From Acinetobacter sp. WCHA55 (GTDB taxonomy: Bacteria > Pseudomonadota > Gammaproteobacteria > Pseudomonadales > Moraxellaceae), in NCBI RefSeq assembly GCF_002165305.2, contig NZ_CP032285.1, positions 248,001 through 312,000 on the forward strand: a DNA stretch of 64,000 bases, in the 5' to 3' direction. Below are positions 17,368-26,611 of the stretch, in pieces. The notes under the pieces are model-generated. The model was not told where the DNA came from. It did no database searches and saw nothing but the letters and a program-made list of their open reading frames with translations. A program made the translations under genes and the position numbers. Position 1 is the stretch's first letter; each line of letters begins with the position of its first letter.

Positions 17368-17679
17368 TTACAAATATGAAAGCTGTATTTGAGATGCAAA
17401 AAAAAGCTTTTGCTCTAATTCCTCATTCCACAGTCCTTCATCTTCCATACCTTGTTTTATATTTTTGAATATATCATCAGATAAGGTAACAGTAGATGAT
17501 ATAGCTGAATATTGAGCTTGAGGTAAGCATTCATTCAATAAACCTTTCATAGTATTGATCAGTTTATTTCGCCAAATAGTTGTTCGTTTTGATTTATATT
17601 GCTCAAATTGATCTTCGGCAACGGAAAGAAGTTCTTGTATTTTTTCACCAATATCAAAACGAACTTGTACCCACGAATT
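17368..17679 (-). pseudogene. 5'-truncated gene remnant of unknown family
   Basis: The minus-strand frame is open from just after a TGA at 17680-17682 to the stop at 17368. It encodes about 103 residues of charged helical protein (VQVRFDIGEKIQELLSVAED, YKSKRTTIWRNKLINTMKGL). The only Met codons are well inside the conserved-looking stretch, and there is no ribosome site, so this is probably the C-terminal end of a longer gene. The family was not recognised. Confidence 0.4.
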
Positions 17680-17860
17680 TCACTTGCTAATGGTGAATTT
17701 TTTACAAACTCATACAGGGCGTGTTATGTAATTATTTGAAGTTAATTGCTAGTCATGGTTTATTGCCGGCATATATAATGAAATATTAATTAATTGCTTA
17801 TGTTATCGTAGGGTTGGGTTGATATGCCTATTTTATGAGCGAATTAAAAGAAGGACGGCA

Positions 17861-18094
17861 ATGATCGATGAAGACTATTTCAAATACAGAGAAGCCAATT
17901 TATTAGCTCAATGGGATAAAAAACTTGCCACGGTACTAAAAATTCAAGAACTTGAGGCAGAACTCAAAGAATTTAGCTATATCCAAACATGTCGCAAAGA
18001 TAAAAATACAGCAAGCTATGCACGTTTAGAACGTAGTATAGAAGGGTTTAGAAACCGCATAGCCCGCTTAAAAAAACAACTTTATACGACCTAA
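17861..18094 (+). CDS. Small coiled-coil protein, unknown function
   Basis: ATG 17861 is chosen because GAAGGACGG lies just upstream, giving 77 residues (MIDEDYFKYREANLLAQWDK ...). The protein is almost entirely helical and charged, with a coiled-coil-like middle (VLKIQELEAELKEF) and a basic C-terminus (RNRIARLKKQL). No family was recognised. It lies upstream of the truncated mod gene on the same strand but is separated by about 290 bases of non-coding DNA. Confidence 0.5.
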   Translation: MIDEDYFKYREANLLAQWDKKLATVLKIQELEAELKEFSYIQTCRKDKNTASYARLERSIEGFRNRIARLKKQLYTT

Positions 18095-18384
18095 TCATCA
18101 TTTTTAACAAAGCAGTGTTAGTACACTAAAATGATTGAATAGCTTAGGTCAATCACTGAACTTTAGTCAGATGTTTAGATGTTCTCACCTCGAATCACTT
18201 GCTAGTATCTCGAGAGAAAATTCTATTTGTATTTATTACTGTTTTTAGAAAACTATCAGTGTAAATTTACGGTCAAAATAGCCATAGATCTTTTATTAAT
18301 TTAACGTAATATTCTGTTTATGTAATTTTAATATTTATATTTATTTATAAAACAATAAATTATTTAATTTTTATTAAATATAGG
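18095..18384. other. AT-rich non-coding stretch before the truncated mod gene
   Basis: No open reading frame or known element is seen. The part from about 18290 is very AT-rich and abuts the point where mod homology begins abruptly, so it probably marks a deletion or insertion boundary. Confidence 0.4.
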
Positions 18385-19833
18385 TATATATATCCATACA
18401 ATACTGAGAACGATGGATTCAAATATAACGACACATTTACACATTCTTCTTGGTTATTATTTATTAAAAATCGCTTGGAAGTCGTAAAGGATTTGCTCAA
18501 AGAAGATGGCCTGGTTTTCATTCAATGTGATGACAATGAACAAGCATATCTAAAAGTTTTAGCAGATGAAGTCTTTGGTCGTGAAAACTACTTAAACCAA
18601 GTTTCAGTAAAAATGAAACAAACGTCTGGTGCTTCTGGTGGTGGCGAAGACAAGCGCCTGAAGAAAAATATCGAATATATTTTGATTTACACCAAAAATA
18701 TGAATAGTGAGAATGGTTTTAAAAAGTTCAACGATTTCTATGACGAAGTAGAATTGTTTGAATATCTAGAAACCATGAAGCAGCTTAAAAAGAGCTGGAA
18801 GTATACGCGTATCTTAAAAAGCGTTGGTACCAAAGAGCACATTAAGACATTAACAGATGGTTCAGGTGAGCCGATTGAGGTTTATACGCATAAAGGTGTG
18901 GTTCTAGAGCCGATCAAAAAGGTGATGGAAGAAGAAAACCTGACTGAAGCTGAATGCTATCTGAAGTACTTTGATAAGATTATGCGCGACACGAATGCTC
19001 AAAGCTCAATTAGAACACGCGTGATGGAAGGTGTAACCGGGGATCATGAGCTATTAAGCATTGAATATGTGCCTAGATCTGGAAAAAACAAAAATAAGGT
19101 AACGACTGTCTATTACAAGGGTGCCAAGTGCGATCAAATTGCTTGGTTGAGTGATATTGCGGTCAAAAGAGGGAAATATATCTTCAAGCTTGAAAAAGCT
19201 GGCACCTTTTGGGATGGCTTTCCGCTGAACAATTTAACAAAAGAGGGTGGTGTATTGTTCCCGAATGGGAAAAAACCAGAACTACTTTTACAGCGTATTA
19301 TTGAGATCGCCACGGATGAAGGAGATCTTGTGCTCGACTTTTTCTCAGGTTCGGGTACTACGGCTGCTGTGGCGCATAAATTGGGTCGCAAATGGATTGC
19401 GATTGAGCAGATGGACTATATTGATGAAATCACCAAAACACGCTTAAAACGCGTAATAAACGGTGAGGACGGCGGTATCTCTAAACTTGTAAATTGGAAT
19501 GGTGGCGGTTCATTTGTTTATTTTGAACTGAAGCGCTATAACCAGGCCTATCAAGATGGAATCTTGGCTGCAACAAGTAAAGGTGAGCTGGACAGTATTT
19601 ATAATGAAATGGCTCAGAATGCCTTTTTAAAGTTTTGGTTTGATAAAAAAGACTTTGAGCGTGAGGAATCATTTAGGGCTTTATCACTAGACGATCGTAA
19701 AGTGCTTTTATTGCAAGTTTTGGATGAAAACCAGCTATATCTAAACCATGCAGATATGTTGGATTCAAAATTCAAAGTCACTCAGGAAGAGATTGCGCTC
19801 ACTGATAAGTTTTATGGTGCACCTAATGTCTAG
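18385..19833 (+). pseudogene. 5'-truncated type III methyltransferase (mod), catalytic motif lost
   Basis: Homology to type III Mod begins at about 18385-18394 with YIYPYNTENDGFKYNDTF, where IYIDPPYNTGNDGF is expected, and is open to 19833. The SAM-binding motif DFFSGSGTTA and the C-terminal RKWIAIEQMDYI are present. The entire N-terminal part is missing, and the DPPY motif has lost its Asp-Pro, which is needed for catalysis. The best apparent start is a TTG at 18475, giving 452 residues against about 600-700 for the family. It overlaps res by 8 bases. It is very unlikely to methylate DNA, although the C-terminal recognition part could still fold. Confidence 0.75.
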
Positions 19834-22669
19834 ATTAAGCCCAACATTGGTAAAAGATACCTTAAAAGACTTCCTATATTATCGTATTGAAAACGACAGT
19901 GAATACATTGAGTGGGCTAAAAACTTTACTATCCCTCGCTATATCACTGATAACTTGTCGCGTACTTTAAGGGGGTATCAAGAAGAGGCTGTAAAGCATT
20001 TTATCTGGATCTATGATCAAGATCCGACTAAAGCCAAACACTTACTTTTCAATATGTCAACTGGTGCCGGTAAAACGCTCACCATGGCTGCTGTTATTCT
20101 CTTTTTATATGAGAAAGGCTACCGTAATTTCATATTTATGGTCCATCAATTGCAGATTATTGAACAGGCCTATATGAACTTTATTGATCCGCAATTTGAA
20201 AAGTATCTTTTCAATAAGAACGGCGTGAAAATCAATGGACGTTCTATTCCTGTTAAAGAAATCAAACTCTTTCCAGATTCACAAGGCAACGCTATTAACT
20301 TTATGTTTTTAAGTACGGCGTTCCTCTACAACAAACTTGTGAATGAGGTAGAAAATGGTTTGTCTGCAGAAGATTTCTTGAATAATAAAATTGTTCTGAT
20401 TGCAGATGAAGCGCATCGACTTAACGTGAATACACGTAAGAAGATAAAAGAAGATGATGAAGCGATTACCAATTGGGAAACTTCGGTCAATACTGCAATC
20501 AAGGCACGGCCAGATAATCTTTTGCTGGAGTTTACTGCTACTGTTGACTTGGGCAATAGTGCCATCCATAGGAAGTATCAGGACAAATTAGTCTATAAAT
20601 ACGATTTCTTGAGATTCAATAAGGAAGGTTACAGTAAAGCGGTTTGCTTCCTTTACAACACTGAAACTCAGATCGCCGATCAAAAACGCTTATTGGTGAT
20701 TAATGCCGTTGTATTGAGTGAATACAGACGTTTATTCGCTGAGCGTGATATGCAAGTCACGATCAACCCAATTATATTGGTGAAATCAACCAACATTAAA
20801 CAAAGCAAGCTAGACCGTGAATTTTTCCATAAGGTGATTAATTCACTTAAGCCACAAGATTTAGATTATCTGAAAAAGCTAAGTGAAACCAATCAGACTA
20901 ATTTGCAAGACGCTGAAGATAGCTTTCGTTTCTTGCGTCAAATGTTTGCTTGGATTGCCTCTCCGAAGTCTGGTCTATCCACGATCAGCGATAGAGATGG
21001 TTTAAAATCATTTATTTCTGAAATTAAAATTCGTTTTTCTTCAGATAACACGTTTGTTTACAACTCAACGGATAAAACCAATTCAACTTTGTTGCCGATT
21101 TTAGATGATCCTAAAAACTATAATCGGGTGATATTTTCAGTTGATGCACTCACAGAAGGTTGGGATGTTTTAAGTCTCTATGACATCATTCACTTTGATA
21201 TTTCTGCAGCGAAAAAAGTATCGCTGCAAGATATTCAGTTGATTGGCCGTGGTGCTCGTTTATGCCCATATAAACTGCATAAATCATATCGTTTGAATAA
21301 TGATAACCTTGACTTGTTTGATAAAGAACATGGCTATGAGTTTGACCAGTACAAACGTAAGTTTGACAATGCGATTGATGAATACGGGCGTGTACTTGAA
21401 ACGTTCATGTACCACTTTGTTAAGACTGGCACGTTTTACGACAACTTAAAGTTAGAGCTTCTAGGTGAAGGGATTATTAATAAATCCACTGAAAAGCACA
21501 CAATCACGCTTAAATCTGACTTTATGAACAGTGAGACATATAAGAAAGGTTTTGTCTTAGTCAATCAGCAAGAATTTAGAAATAAAACGACTGATTCTGA
21601 GATTGATACGACTTTTAAGCGTGAAATCAAAGCCAGTGCATACCAATTGCATGCTGGTAGCTTGACCGACAAGCAACAGAATCAGATCCAAGCTGAAGTT
21701 AACCATAAAACCATCGATCTGACTGAAGAATACTTTAGCCGACCGGTCTTGAAAAAGGCGCTCGTTGCGACTGAAGGGAACTTTTTTAGATTTAACTATC
21801 TAAGAGAGCATATCGTTGGGTTAGATAGTATGGATGAATTAATCGATAACTACCTACCGCTTTATCAGATCCGCTATTCATATACTGAAGATAAGGATAT
21901 TCACGATCTGACCATTGATGAAAAATATCAGCTACTTTTGGGCATAATTTTACCTGAGGTACGTAAGGCTATTGATCGTCATATGCCACGTATCACGGGT
22001 AGTAAAACCTTTAAACCTAAATCGCTGTCTACTGTTTTTCAGCAAGAGAAAAACATTTACTTGGTTGCTTTCCCTGTTGAAAATCCTGATACGGGTGAAA
22101 TCACTGTCAATGCTCCAGACGAACGTGCGATCGCACAATCGTTGCACCCAAATGAACAACTGAAGTTTAATGTTGAGGGTGCCGATTGGTATGCTTATAG
22201 TGAAAACTACGGTACGAGTGAAGAGAAGCTATTCGTAAAATTCATTTCGACTCAAATTGATGCCCTTAAACGTCAATATAAAGATGCTGAAATTTACTTA
22301 ATACGTAATGAGCTAGACTACTGGTTATTTAGTCCTATTGATGGCCGTAGATTCAGTCCAGACTATATGTTGATCGTGAATGATACGGTGAACCAAGAGA
22401 TGTACTATCAATGTTTGATTGAGCCTAAAGGCGGTCATTTGTTGGTGAATGACGAGTGGAAGGAAGAAGTACTGATCAGCTTGAGTGACGAGAGTTCTGT
22501 AATTTTTGATCCAGATGAAGAGGATGACGAAGGTTATAAGAGCTTCTTAAAAGAGGTGGAGAGTATGGGCTATAAAGAGATTAAGTGTTTAGGCTTCAAG
22601 TTCTTTAATAGCGATCCTCGTGGTGAAACTGATTTTGCATTGGATTTTAGGGCAACATTGCCACACTAA
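19826..22669 (+). CDS. res: Type III restriction enzyme Res subunit
   Basis: The protein has 947 residues from ATG 19826, which overlaps the mod end. Superfamily 2 helicase motifs are clear: Walker A MSTGAGKTLT at about 77-86, DEAH in IADEAHRLN at about 194-197, and QLIGRGARLCPY. The C-terminal endonuclease has FSPDYMLIVND followed by LIEPKGGH, the PD...ExK arrangement of type III Res. Type III Res cuts only in complex with Mod, and the mod here is truncated, so the enzyme is probably an orphan unless another Mod partners it. A diverged second res fragment lies at 56.3-58.3 kb. A strong hairpin terminator follows at 22694-22717. Confidence 0.92.
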   Translation: MSRLSPTLVKDTLKDFLYYRIENDSEYIEWAKNFTIPRYITDNLSRTLRGYQEEAVKHFIWIYDQDPTKAKHLLFNMSTGAGKTLTMAAVILFLYEKGYRNFIFMVHQLQIIEQAYMNFIDPQFEKYLFNKNGVKINGRSIPVKEIKLFPDSQGNAINFMFLSTAFLYNKLVNEVENGLSAEDFLNNKIVLIADEAHRLNVNTRKKIKEDDEAITNWETSVNTAIKARPDNLLLEFTATVDLGNSAIHRKYQDKLVYKYDFLRFNKEGYSKAVCFLYNTETQIADQKRLLVINAVVLSEYRRLFAERDMQVTINPIILVKSTNIKQSKLDREFFHKVINSLKPQDLDYLKKLSETNQTNLQDAEDSFRFLRQMFAWIASPKSGLSTISDRDGLKSFISEIKIRFSSDNTFVYNSTDKTNSTLLPILDDPKNYNRVIFSVDALTEGWDVLSLYDIIHFDISAAKKVSLQDIQLIGRGARLCPYKLHKSYRLNNDNLDLFDKEHGYEFDQYKRKFDNAIDEYGRVLETFMYHFVKTGTFYDNLKLELLGEGIINKSTEKHTITLKSDFMNSETYKKGFVLVNQQEFRNKTTDSEIDTTFKREIKASAYQLHAGSLTDKQQNQIQAEVNHKTIDLTEEYFSRPVLKKALVATEGNFFRFNYLREHIVGLDSMDELIDNYLPLYQIRYSYTEDKDIHDLTIDEKYQLLLGIILPEVRKAIDRHMPRITGSKTFKPKSLSTVFQQEKNIYLVAFPVENPDTGEITVNAPDERAIAQSLHPNEQLKFNVEGADWYAYSENYGTSEEKLFVKFISTQIDALKRQYKDAEIYLIRNELDYWLFSPIDGRRFSPDYMLIVNDTVNQEMYYQCLIEPKGGHLLVNDEWKEEVLISLSDESSVIFDPDEEDDEGYKSFLKEVESMGYKEIKCLGFKFFNSDPRGETDFALDFRATLPH

Positions 22670-22693
22670 TCTTGAAAACATTGACTCAAAAAG

Positions 22694-22717
22694 AAGCCCC
22701 GATATTCGGGGCTTTTT
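22694..22717. terminator. Bidirectional intrinsic terminator between convergent genes
   Basis: AAGCCCCGA and TCGGGGCTT form a nine-pair GC-rich stem with a three-base loop, with T residues on one side and A residues on the other. It lies between res (+) and the TOPRIM gene (-). Confidence 0.85.
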
Positions 22718-22728
22718 CATATCTGCTT

Positions 22729-25572
22729 TTACATATCGAACGACTGTCCACGTTCGTTAGTTTTGTTTAAATTCTGCGGTTCTATACCATACAGCTTTAG
22801 ACCATCACCTAGAACGAGATCATCTACACGCTTTTCAAAACGAGTAAAGAAATCGTTCAGTCTTTGGAAGACTGGTGGTTCATCTAACAGTTTGGCCATG
22901 TTGTTTAATGTTTTACTTAGACTGTTCACAAGATTGAACTTTTGTTGACGGTCCAAAGACAAGCTGTTCGATGTATCTAAAAGGGTGGTGAGGCTTTCTT
23001 GAACCTTTAGATAGTTTTGATCATTGGTCACATTACTGACAATCAAATGCACTACTTTGTTTTTGATCTTCAATGTATCCAGATTCAATTGATCAAATGC
23101 AATGGTCCTATCAGTAAGATTTTCTCTAAATGTTTTGAGATTCTGCCACTCTGGATGTGCAGCCTCTAAATCAGATAAAACTTTCATGATTGACGCACGG
23201 TATTCGCTATCAGACGCACTAATCACAAAAAGTTCAGGATACGACCGCTTCTTAGAAACTTCTTCCTGAGCTTTATTGAGCTTATCTTCAGCGACAGCAA
23301 TTGAACCCTCAACATCGGCAGTACTAATACCAGCTTCATGAATTAACTTTCTAGCTTTATACATTTCTGCTGAATGAAGCCAAAAAGCGGTAAAGATAGC
23401 TGACTTAGCGTAGCTTTGATGATCGATACCTTGCTGAAGATTTTGTTCGGGAATGGTCGAACGATCCACACTCTGCAATTTAACTGTATCTTTGTTGATG
23501 TCCTTGGATACATCAATATGTACTTTGGTATTTTGCATGCTATCCATACTTGGGTTTGTGCTACTGGTTGGTTCTTTGGCACCCATTTTCTCGAATTCAA
23601 TATCACCGGCTTTAATCTTTTGATGGCCATCTGCAGTAGCGACAACTTTCAAAACATCATTTTGAACTTTGGTGACATCAATTTCAGAAAGGATCTCCAT
23701 ATAAGACTTAATGCCCTCAAGAGTCATGACGGGCGAAGATACGGGTGCCGTAGCGGTTGGAGTTGATTTATCATCAAATGCTTTATCAAATGACGGCGGT
23801 TGGTACTTTGGTTTTGCATAGGATTTCGTGCTACCTGTACCAGCTGGTCCATCATAGTTAGCTTTTGATAGATCTTGTTTACGCTTTTCAATATTTGCGT
23901 TGTAATTTTCAATATTTGCTTGGTTTTTAGCTCGTATGTTCTGCAATTCCAGATATTTTTCATCTGATTGTGCAATCACAATGCCGTAATTCGGTTGGTA
24001 TTCTTTATTAGGGAACTTGGCTGCATAAGCTTCGCGTTGACGGTTGTAGCGGTTAATTGCATACGCAACTTCAGGGATCTTGTTGTCTATACGTTTGACG
24101 GCGTTATTTAGTTCTTTTGCCAACTCTGTAGCTAAACGTTCAACACCTAAATATTGACGAGCATCATCCCAATCAGAAACAGATAATTTATTTTGGAAAA
24201 CTGGGGGTAGGGTGATACGTGTTTTTTCATGTTTGCTCACATCACCTAACACACCACTTAATGAAAAGTTGTGACAAGCTTCTTGTAAGCCAGGATTCAA
24301 ACCAGACTCAAGCGTTTGGCCAGCATCGTTATCATAACCAACAAATATATTGGCTTTAGGATTGATGCTGCGGATAAGCTCAGCAACACTTGAGATATTG
24401 GATTTACTGTATGACGCTAAAACTTGTGTGTTTTCTGCAGTAAAACCCTCACCCAATAAACCAAGCTCTAATCCGGCATCCAACGCCTTACGTGCGCTGA
24501 TCGCTGTTGCCCAACCCTCCTTGATCAAATAGTTCTTTGCATTCGGGTTAAAGACTTCATAGCCAACATCAGGATTTTTGCTAACAGGCAAGAATGCATC
24601 TTTCGTTTTGGCTTTATCAAAAAAGTACTTGCCCTTATGCAGTACTTCTTCAAGCTTGTTGGTTTCCTTGTTGCGCTTTTTTTGGCGATGGTGGGTGATA
24701 CGCTGTAAATTGACGACTTTGTTATTAGTGTCAATTAACGGTGCAAGAATGACAGCTCTGCTTTTACGTAAATCAAAGCCTTTTTTCTTTTCGCCCTCAA
24801 TCTCAGGTTCAAAGTTGATGAAATGCTTTTGATACGCTAATACATTCTCTACTGTTTCAACGAGAAGCTGTTGATTGGTAGCTGATTCAGGAAGTTCACG
24901 CTTTACTGCTTCAATGGCTTCATCACGGGTAAAGTTATCTTTACGCATGATTTTAGCGCCGTATGGCTCTAGGTTCTTTTCAACCATATACGGCATTTGT
25001 CGAATGTCGCGTTTAAAGGTCTGAATGCTTCCAGTTTTATTATTAAAAAATGAATCGTCAATAACTTTACCAGCACGTTGCCACTCAATACGGATAGCGA
25101 TTTGTGCAGCTAAGAGCTCTTTTTCTTGTTGAAGTAGATGCTTCTTTTGAGCTTCTTCAAACTCACGTACACGGCGATCAACATCTTCTTTACTTGGTGG
25201 TTTGTAGTTAGGGTTTGAATCTCGTTGAGGCTTGATTACGTTCTTATAGTGGTCAGCAAAAGCAATTGAGATTTCAATGTCAGTTACACCAAAGCGGTGT
25301 CCTTTGAGCACTGGCCAGTATTCACCAGTATCACGGTTCATGTTTGGATAGATCCAATACATCCCTCGTGGTTTGACATTATTGCTACTTGATTTACTAG
25401 GGTTATCTGATTCGGTGAGGCAAGGCACTTTTTCATCAAATACGGTCACGAATTGATATTTACCAGATGACTTGAATACGAATCCGTAGTTTCGCTCCAG
25501 TTCTTCTTGGAAAAACTGAAACATCGTATTTAAATCACAATTATGTCGGGCGTTCGGTACTTTCTCAGCCAT
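22729..25572 (-). CDS. Large TOPRIM-domain, primase-like plasmid protein
   Basis: The 947-residue protein carries a TOPRIM domain at about 345-430: the catalytic-glutamate segment LIKEGWATAISARKALDAG and, about 60 residues later, IFVGYDNDAG with the acidic DxD. The region before it (GFDLRKSRAVILAPLIDTN, NLQRITHH) resembles the primase-like segment that precedes TOPRIM in plasmid TraC/DUF-type primases. No zinc finger or helicase motif is seen. The C-terminal half is long, charged and helical, with a low-complexity linker near 590-640. It may prime plasmid or conjugative DNA synthesis, which is inference. A second TOPRIM protein is encoded nearby at 26612-28291. Confidence 0.75.
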   Translation of the reverse strand: MAEKVPNARHNCDLNTMFQFFQEELERNYGFVFKSSGKYQFVTVFDEKVPCLTESDNPSKSSSNNVKPRGMYWIYPNMNRDTGEYWPVLKGHRFGVTDIEISIAFADHYKNVIKPQRDSNPNYKPPSKEDVDRRVREFEEAQKKHLLQQEKELLAAQIAIRIEWQRAGKVIDDSFFNNKTGSIQTFKRDIRQMPYMVEKNLEPYGAKIMRKDNFTRDEAIEAVKRELPESATNQQLLVETVENVLAYQKHFINFEPEIEGEKKKGFDLRKSRAVILAPLIDTNNKVVNLQRITHHRQKKRNKETNKLEEVLHKGKYFFDKAKTKDAFLPVSKNPDVGYEVFNPNAKNYLIKEGWATAISARKALDAGLELGLLGEGFTAENTQVLASYSKSNISSVAELIRSINPKANIFVGYDNDAGQTLESGLNPGLQEACHNFSLSGVLGDVSKHEKTRITLPPVFQNKLSVSDWDDARQYLGVERLATELAKELNNAVKRIDNKIPEVAYAINRYNRQREAYAAKFPNKEYQPNYGIVIAQSDEKYLELQNIRAKNQANIENYNANIEKRKQDLSKANYDGPAGTGSTKSYAKPKYQPPSFDKAFDDKSTPTATAPVSSPVMTLEGIKSYMEILSEIDVTKVQNDVLKVVATADGHQKIKAGDIEFEKMGAKEPTSSTNPSMDSMQNTKVHIDVSKDINKDTVKLQSVDRSTIPEQNLQQGIDHQSYAKSAIFTAFWLHSAEMYKARKLIHEAGISTADVEGSIAVAEDKLNKAQEEVSKKRSYPELFVISASDSEYRASIMKVLSDLEAAHPEWQNLKTFRENLTDRTIAFDQLNLDTLKIKNKVVHLIVSNVTNDQNYLKVQESLTTLLDTSNSLSLDRQQKFNLVNSLSKTLNNMAKLLDEPPVFQRLNDFFTRFEKRVDDLVLGDGLKLYGIEPQNLNKTNERGQSFDM

Positions 25573-25867
25573 AACAATTCCAATTTCTAATATATATTCA
25601 GGTGCAATGTGCTACCCAGGTTGCATAGGACTATTAATCATATGCTTAAGAAAATTTATACTTTTAGTATATACCGATTCTAAAAACATTTCTGTTTAAT
25701 CTTTAATATAAGCTATGTCTAATAAAGGTTTAAAGAAAAATTAAAAGTTTTAATTTATTATTTTAATAAAAAGGTCTAAGCCCTCAATGTTATAATTTAC
25801 AGACATAAATAGGTTATGAATGACCACTTATTTAGGGTTAAATTACTTTTATTAATTTGAGGTTTAT
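25573..25867. promoter_or_regulatory. Divergent promoter region with a GTATATACC motif
   Basis: The AT-rich gap lies between the TOPRIM gene (-) and the GIN-domain gene (+). GTATATACC at 25667-25675 matches the motif seen upstream of several other genes between 25 and 53 kb. It probably holds both promoters. Confidence 0.4.
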
Positions 25868-26530
25868 ATGTCAAAACAGTTTTTTTCGGGTTCTGTTGTA
25901 ATCAATGGCAACGCCAATGTATACAGTTCAGCTTCAAACAAACAAATCGTTGGAAGTGGAAAACGAGTGACTAAGCAAGTACCTGTAAGCCCATTTAACG
26001 AAATCTGTATGAATGGTCCAATGAGTCTGAAGTTTTTTGCTTCAAGTGATTCTAAAATGGAAATTACTGCAGACGATAATATTGTGGATCTTATTAGTGC
26101 TACTTTTCAGGGTGGTGTATTGGTTTTAGCTATTCAGGACAATGTGAGTTTTAGTACTCGTTCACCGTTAGAAGTATCGATCACTTACCCAACTTTAAAA
26201 GCTATTGATTTAAAAAGTTCAGGCAATATCCAGATCTTAAATCTAAATGAAGATAAATTTACCGCAAGTATTAGTGGATCTGGAAATATGGATTTAGACG
26301 GTACCATTGAACACTGTGTCTTATCTTTGAAAGGATCAGGCAATTTTGATGCGTTACCACTGAAAAGCACCAATTTAGAAGTGGCGCTATCTGGTTCAGG
26401 CAATATCTTTTGTACAGCTATCAATTCAGCTCAAGTACAGCTTTCAGGCTCAGGCAACGTTAAAGTTTATGGAAACCCAATCCATAAGACACAAAACCGA
26501 ACTGGCTCAGGACAAATTAGTTTTAAATAG
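25868..26530 (+). CDS. Head GIN-domain (DUF2807) beta-helix protein
   Basis: The 220-residue protein shows the GIN-domain pattern: FNEICMNGPMSLKFFASSDS early, ITADDNIVDLI, then repeated short beta rungs with SGSGN motifs (SGSGNMDLDG, KGSGNFDAL, LSGSGNIFC, LSGSGNVKVYG). Family members are usually secreted or surface proteins with a signal peptide. Here the N-terminus (MSKQFFSGSVVINGNANVYS) has none, so location is uncertain. It stands alone, divergent from the TOPRIM gene, and ends at a hairpin. Its role on a plasmid-like backbone is unknown. Confidence 0.75.
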   Translation: MSKQFFSGSVVINGNANVYSSASNKQIVGSGKRVTKQVPVSPFNEICMNGPMSLKFFASSDSKMEITADDNIVDLISATFQGGVLVLAIQDNVSFSTRSPLEVSITYPTLKAIDLKSSGNIQILNLNEDKFTASISGSGNMDLDGTIEHCVLSLKGSGNFDALPLKSTNLEVALSGSGNIFCTAINSAQVQLSGSGNVKVYGNPIHKTQNRTGSGQISFK

Positions 26531-26571
26531 GTCGATAAACCTAGTTCAATGAAAGTTTAGAGAAAAATAAA

Positions 26572-26596
26572 CCCCAAAAGTTTGCTACCTTTGGGG
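26572..26596. terminator. Hairpin between convergent genes
   Basis: CCCCAAA (26572-26578) pairs with TTTGGGG (26590-26596) between the GIN-domain gene (+) and the second TOPRIM gene (-). It lacks a long T run, so termination is likely but not certain. Confidence 0.5.
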
Positions 26597-26611
26597 GGCT
26601 ATGTTTGACAT

